From Parapedobacter flavus (lineage in GTDB: Bacteria; Bacteroidota; Bacteroidia; Sphingobacteriales; Sphingobacteriaceae): 64,000 nt of DNA. The DNA lies in the NCBI RefSeq assembly GCF_035818675.1, contig NZ_JAYKZZ010000001.1, positions 186,001-250,000 on the forward strand, in the 5' to 3' direction. The notes beneath the pieces were generated by a model. It had not been told where the DNA came from, did not search any database, and saw only the letters and a list, made by a program, of their open reading frames with translations. Of the stretch, positions 60,541 through 64,000 are shown in pieces. The position numbers and the translations under genes are program-made. Numbering within the stretch: position 1 is the stretch's first letter; the number at the start of each line of letters is the position of its first letter.

Positions 60541-62025
60541 ATGATGAAAATGATGCAAATCATGAAAAGTGATAAACAGCCATTATGCCTGGTCATAGTC
60601 GCGTTTATCGTACTGAGCTTTGGTGGCTGCAAGGATAACAATCCAACCGTCGATGCCGTACAACCGTTCGACCCGGCCAAGCCGGTGGTCGTGTCCGACT
60701 TTAATCCCAAATCGGGAGGTATGGGACAACGCCTGGTGATCTATGGTGAGAATTTCGGGGACGACCCCGAAAAGGTGTCGGTATTTATCGGTGGGAAGGA
60801 AGCGATCGTGATCAATGTGCGGGGCGAATCCCTCTATTGCTTGGTACCCAAGCAGGCGTTTGCCGGCGATATCGAAGTGCGTGTAGCCAACGGAAACAGA
60901 CAAGTAGTCGGCCAAGCATCCCAAGCATTCGATTACGAGCGTAAGATGGTGGTATCTACCGTCATCGGATACCGCAATGATCGCGGTGACGAACCATGGA
61001 AAGATGGTAAGTTCAAGGATCCTGATGAAACCAAGATGGCGAGTGGGTTCTGGGAACCCTCGTTTATGAAGTTCGATCCACTCAATCCGAAGCACCTATG
61101 GATGACTTTTGACTTTAATAACGGACTGTACCTGATTAACTTCGAAGACAGTACCGTCACGAAGAAACGCTCGGATTTTGACCGCCCGCGGAGTATTGAT
61201 TTTACGATTGATGGCCAGTACATGATCATTGCCGAAGACCGCGGTGGCGAAAACGACCGGGCTACCTATCGGTTATCGCGCGACAGGGACTGGCAGGATA
61301 GGGAAATACTGACCAGATACAGGCAGTGTAACGGGGCGTCCATCCACCCCGTCAATGGTGAAATGTACTTCAACAGTTACGAAAAGGGACAGTTTTTCCG
61401 CTTTGATCTGAATAAATACTTCGATGAAGGCCTCGGTGACAAAGATTATGAAACGCTGTTTGTGGTTCATGACCCGCAATGGGAGTACAAGATTTTTATG
61501 CATCCCACAGGCAATTACGCTTACATTCTGGTCATCAACCAGCATTATATCCTCCGGGTGGATTACAATTGGGATAAGAAACAATTTAACCAACCGTACT
61601 TGGTAGCCGGGCAGCTTAGAAGTGCGGGATACGCAGACGGCGTGGGTTCGTCGGTTCGCTTACGGAATCCCTATCAAGGGGTGTTTGTTAAAAACCCAGA
61701 CTATGTTGCTGCGGGTAAGCCCGATGAATATGATTTTTATTTCACCGACCAACATAACCATGCCATCCGTACGTTGACGCCGGAAGGAAGCGTAACGACA
61801 TTTGCGGGGAGAGGCAGCTCCAGCATCAACAACGATCCTTGGGGTTACGTGGATGGTGACCTACGGGAGGAAGCTAGGTTTGACCGGCCCTCCGGAATCG
61901 CCTACAGTGAGGAAGAGAAAGCCTTTTACGTCGGTGACCAGATGAATCGCCGTATTCGTAAAATAGCCCTCGAAGAAATGGATGAAAACCAAATAGACCC
62001 TAATAATGAAGGAAATGAAGACTAG
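60541..62025 (+). CDS. IPT/TIG-domain lipoprotein with NHL-type propeller
   Basis: The 494-residue lipoprotein (lipobox FGGC, Cys30; Met8 at 60562 is probably the true start because the earlier Met-rich residues add nothing to the signal) has an IPT/TIG immunoglobulin-like domain (~50-130; PKSGGMGQRLVIYGENFGDD, VSVFIGGKEAIVINVRG). An NHL-like propeller follows (~140-480), ending with GVGSSVRLRNPYQGVFV, ITTFAGRG-like SVTTFAGRGSSS, and EARFDRPSGIAYSEEEKAFYVGD. Such proteins occur in Bacteroidota PULs as surface glycan-binding partners of SusC/SusD. The last 20 bases overlap the start of the next SusC gene in another frame, which suggests tight coupling. Confidence 0.85.
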   Translation: MMKMMQIMKSDKQPLCLVIVAFIVLSFGGCKDNNPTVDAVQPFDPAKPVVVSDFNPKSGGMGQRLVIYGENFGDDPEKVSVFIGGKEAIVINVRGESLYCLVPKQAFAGDIEVRVANGNRQVVGQASQAFDYERKMVVSTVIGYRNDRGDEPWKDGKFKDPDETKMASGFWEPSFMKFDPLNPKHLWMTFDFNNGLYLINFEDSTVTKKRSDFDRPRSIDFTIDGQYMIIAEDRGGENDRATYRLSRDRDWQDREILTRYRQCNGASIHPVNGEMYFNSYEKGQFFRFDLNKYFDEGLGDKDYETLFVVHDPQWEYKIFMHPTGNYAYILVINQHYILRVDYNWDKKQFNQPYLVAGQLRSAGYADGVGSSVRLRNPYQGVFVKNPDYVAAGKPDEYDFYFTDQHNHAIRTLTPEGSVTTFAGRGSSSINNDPWGYVDGDLREEARFDRPSGIAYSEEEKAFYVGDQMNRRIRKIALEEMDENQIDPNNEGNED

Positions 62026-64000
62026 GTTATTATTAATAAGTATGTTACTTATCAGTGTAACAATACGTGCACTGGCCCAGGAAATCGTCGAAGTAACCGG
62101 AACCGTTGTCGACGAAAATAAGGAGCCGTTAATCGGCGTAAGTGTTTTTGTAACGGATGCTCCCGGGTTGGGTACCGTCACCGATAATGACGGTACGTAT
62201 AGTATCCGTATGGAGCGCTATAAGAAGCTGACCTTCTCTTATGTCGGCTACGATGCGCAGGAAATATTGGTTAAGGATGATTTCGTTGTCGATATAACGC
62301 TCAAAGAATCGGAGATGAGTGTACTGGATGAAGTTGTTGTGACAGGCACCGGCCCGCAATCGAGGTTAACGCTGACAGGTGCCGTCAGTACGGTGGATGT
62401 CAATGACATGAAATCAAACCCTACGTCGAGCTTATCGAATGCGTTGGCCGGAAACGTACCGGGCGTGCTGGCCATGATGCAATCGGGGCAGCCGGGAAAG
62501 AACATCTCGGAGTTCTGGATCCGTGGGATATCCACGTTTGGCGGCGGTACAGGAGCACTGGTGTTGGTCGACAATATCGAGCGCGACCTCAACGAAATCA
62601 ATATCGAAGATATCGAGACCTTCACGGTATTGAAAGATGCGGCGGTTACGGCAATCTATGGGTCGCGGGGAGCAAATGGGGTAATCCTGATTACAACCAA
62701 ACGGGGTAAGGAGGGGAAGATCAATATCAACTTCAAAGATGAGACCATCTACAACACGCGGACCATTACACCCGAGTTCGAAGATGGGTTTACGTATGCA
62801 AACCTGTTGAACGAGTCACGTATCACCCGTAACTTCGAGCCAATTTATCAGCCCGAAGAATTGGAAATCCTGCGCTTAGGGCTGGATCCCGATTTGTATC
62901 CCAATGTCAACTGGAAAGACCTGCTGTTGAAAGATGGTGCCATGACCTATCGCGCTAATCTAAACATGAGCGGCGGCGGGTCCACAGCACGCTATTTTGC
63001 CTCGGGCAGCTACGTAGAGGAAGGCGGAATGTATAAAATTGACGAAACATTAAAGGACGATTACAACACCAACGCCAACTACCGGCGCTGGAACTACCGG
63101 TTGAATGCGGATATTGACATCACCCGGTCGACGCTGTTGAAAGTCGGTGTTGCAGGCTCGCTCAGTAAACGCAATAGCCCGGGCTTGGGCGATAATGATT
63201 TCTGGGGTGTTCTTTTCGGCTACTCGCCGATACGCACACCGGTGATGTATTCCAACGGCTACGTGCCGGCAATTGGTACCGGAAACCAGACGAACCCCTG
63301 GGTGGTGGCTACACAAACCGGGTTCAATGAGAATTGGGGAAACAACATACAGACTAATATCACCATCGAGCAGAATTTTGACTTCATCACGAAAGGCCTC
63401 CGTGCCCGCGGAATTGTTGGGTTCGACACGAACAACGACAGCAATATCCAACGCCGGAAATGGCCCGAACAGTGGCGTGCCGAGCGTGCGCGCAACGAGA
63501 ATGGCGAGTTGGTTTTCAGCCATGTATCCGACCCCAGTGAAATGTTTCAGGCCAGTAGTTCCAGTGGCAACCGGCGCGAGTTCGTCGACGTGATGATCAA
63601 TTACGACCGAAGCATAGCAACTGACCATAATGTGGGGGCTGTGGCCCGGTTTACGCGCGATGCGTTTGTACAAACTGTCGGTATCGGTGGCGATATCAAA
63701 AATGGTATATCCCGGCGAAACCAAGGTCTGGCCGGGCGCCTCACCTATAACTACAAATACCGCTATTTTGTCGATTTCAACTTTGGGTATAACGGATCGG
63801 AAAACTTCGCCGTAGGCGAACAATACGGCTTTTTCCCGGCAATCTCAGGGGCTTGGAACGTGTCTGAAGAATCGTTTATTAAAGACAATGTAGCGTGGTT
63901 GGATATGTTCAAGATCCGTTATTCCTGGGGAAAGGTGGGTAATGACCAGTTAGGTGGGGGCGAACGCTTCCCTTATTTGTACACACTCTCAGAAATTGGA
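62006..64000 (+). CDS. SusC/RagA-type TonB-linked outer-membrane transporter (3' end outside window)
   Basis: Starting at ATG 62006 (62015 is an alternative) the frame is open for 665 codons to the window edge. It encodes a signal peptide ending RALAQ, a CarboxypepD_reg-like domain (VTGTVVDENKEPLIGVSVFV, RYKKLTFSYVGYDAQEI) and the TonB-box-like LDEVVVTGTGPQSRLTLTGA. The plug has LAGNVPGVLAMMQSGQPGKN, FWIRGISTFGGGTGALVLVD and DAAVTAIYGSRGANGVILITTK, followed by about two-thirds of the barrel. It overlaps the TIG/NHL gene by 20 bases. The SusD partner and enzymes should lie just beyond 64000, so the substrate is unknown. Confidence 0.95.
   Translation, partial: MKEMKTRLLLISMLLISVTIRALAQEIVEVTGTVVDENKEPLIGVSVFVTDAPGLGTVTDNDGTYSIRMERYKKLTFSYVGYDAQEILVKDDFVVDITLKESEMSVLDEVVVTGTGPQSRLTLTGAVSTVDVNDMKSNPTSSLSNALAGNVPGVLAMMQSGQPGKNISEFWIRGISTFGGGTGALVLVDNIERDLNEINIEDIETFTVLKDAAVTAIYGSRGANGVILITTKRGKEGKININFKDETIYNTRTITPEFEDGFTYANLLNESRITRNFEPIYQPEELEILRLGLDPDLYPNVNWKDLLLKDGAMTYRANLNMSGGGSTARYFASGSYVEEGGMYKIDETLKDDYNTNANYRRWNYRLNADIDITRSTLLKVGVAGSLSKRNSPGLGDNDFWGVLFGYSPIRTPVMYSNGYVPAIGTGNQTNPWVVATQTGFNENWGNNIQTNITIEQNFDFITKGLRARGIVGFDTNNDSNIQRRKWPEQWRAERARNENGELVFSHVSDPSEMFQASSSSGNRREFVDVMINYDRSIATDHNVGAVARFTRDAFVQTVGIGGDIKNGISRRNQGLAGRLTYNYKYRYFVDFNFGYNGSENFAVGEQYGFFPAISGAWNVSEESFIKDNVAWLDMFKIRYSWGKVGNDQLGGGERFPYLYTLSEIG

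Noticed and set aside
63050..63823. Minus-strand frame of 257 codons inside the last SusC
   Set aside because: Antisense shadow of conserved SusC barrel sequence, without independent support.
1..64000. CRISPR arrays, tRNA/rRNA genes, integrases or complete insertion sequences
   Set aside because: Scanned for by eye and none seen. The AT-rich island has no visible integrase or tRNA edge, so its means of acquisition is unknown.

Overview
The window looks like a chromosomal segment of a Bacteroidota bacterium, most probably a Sphingobacteriaceae-type glycan degrader. The evidence is three SusC/SusD-type polysaccharide utilisation loci (PULs), a hybrid-two-component-type sensor, DUF4959- and DUF4998-type surface lipoproteins, many lipoprotein signal peptides, little use of Shine-Dalgarno sites, and promoter elements of the Bacteroidota type (TAnnTTTG). 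Most genes are GC-moderate (about 55% in the row starting at 18121). The stretch from about 4.9 to 13.9 kb is much more AT-rich (27% GC in the row starting at 10441) and reads as an acquired island.

Layout. 1-4910: an alpha-mannoside operon with the tail of a GH92 mannosidase, a six-hairpin glycosidase, a mannose-6-phosphate isomerase fused to a degenerate P-loop kinase-like domain, and a sugar porter. 4911-13871: the AT-rich island. It has a lone LytTR gene, then on the minus strand two tandem 65-residue secreted Cys-containing peptides, a terminator, a membrane-anchored beta protein, a MauE/DoxX redox membrane protein, an O-antigen-ligase/TPR protein, a six-bladed propeller, a TonB-receptor-like barrel and a truncated DUF4369 gene. 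This is the best candidate here for an undescribed system. 13872-23139: a transglutaminase-like lipoprotein, an EEP phosphodiesterase, a complete GH92 mannosidase, and an HTCS-like sensor split into two overlapping genes.

23487-42752: a glucuronoxylan-type PUL led by a LacI regulator, with GH67 and GH115 alpha-glucuronidases, SusC/SusD, two surface lipoproteins, a GH43, two sulfatases and a GH5-like enzyme. The sulfatases suggest a sulfated, uronate-bearing xylan-like substrate. 42823-52552: an arabinose/xylose-directed PUL with SusC/SusD, four consecutive GH43-type enzymes, and a convergent AraC regulator with a long palindrome upstream. 52772-60224: an oxidative sugar cluster with a ThuA-like/propeller/HEAT/jelly-roll/azurin-like cupredoxin fusion, ThuA, a Gfo/Idh/MocA homologue lacking the usual EKP lysine, a tagatose-3-epimerase-type enzyme and a Tat-exported enolase-superfamily enzyme. 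60541-64000: a TIG/NHL lipoprotein overlapping the start of a third SusC, which runs off the window.

Taken together, surface lipoproteins and SusC/D pairs would capture side-chain-decorated hemicellulose and mannan. Periplasmic glycosidases and sulfatases would strip glucuronate, sulfate, arabinose and xylose. Mannose would enter through the porter and the isomerase, and modified sugars through the 3-keto/epimerase/dehydratase-like cluster. Substrates are inferred from enzyme families, not shown directly.
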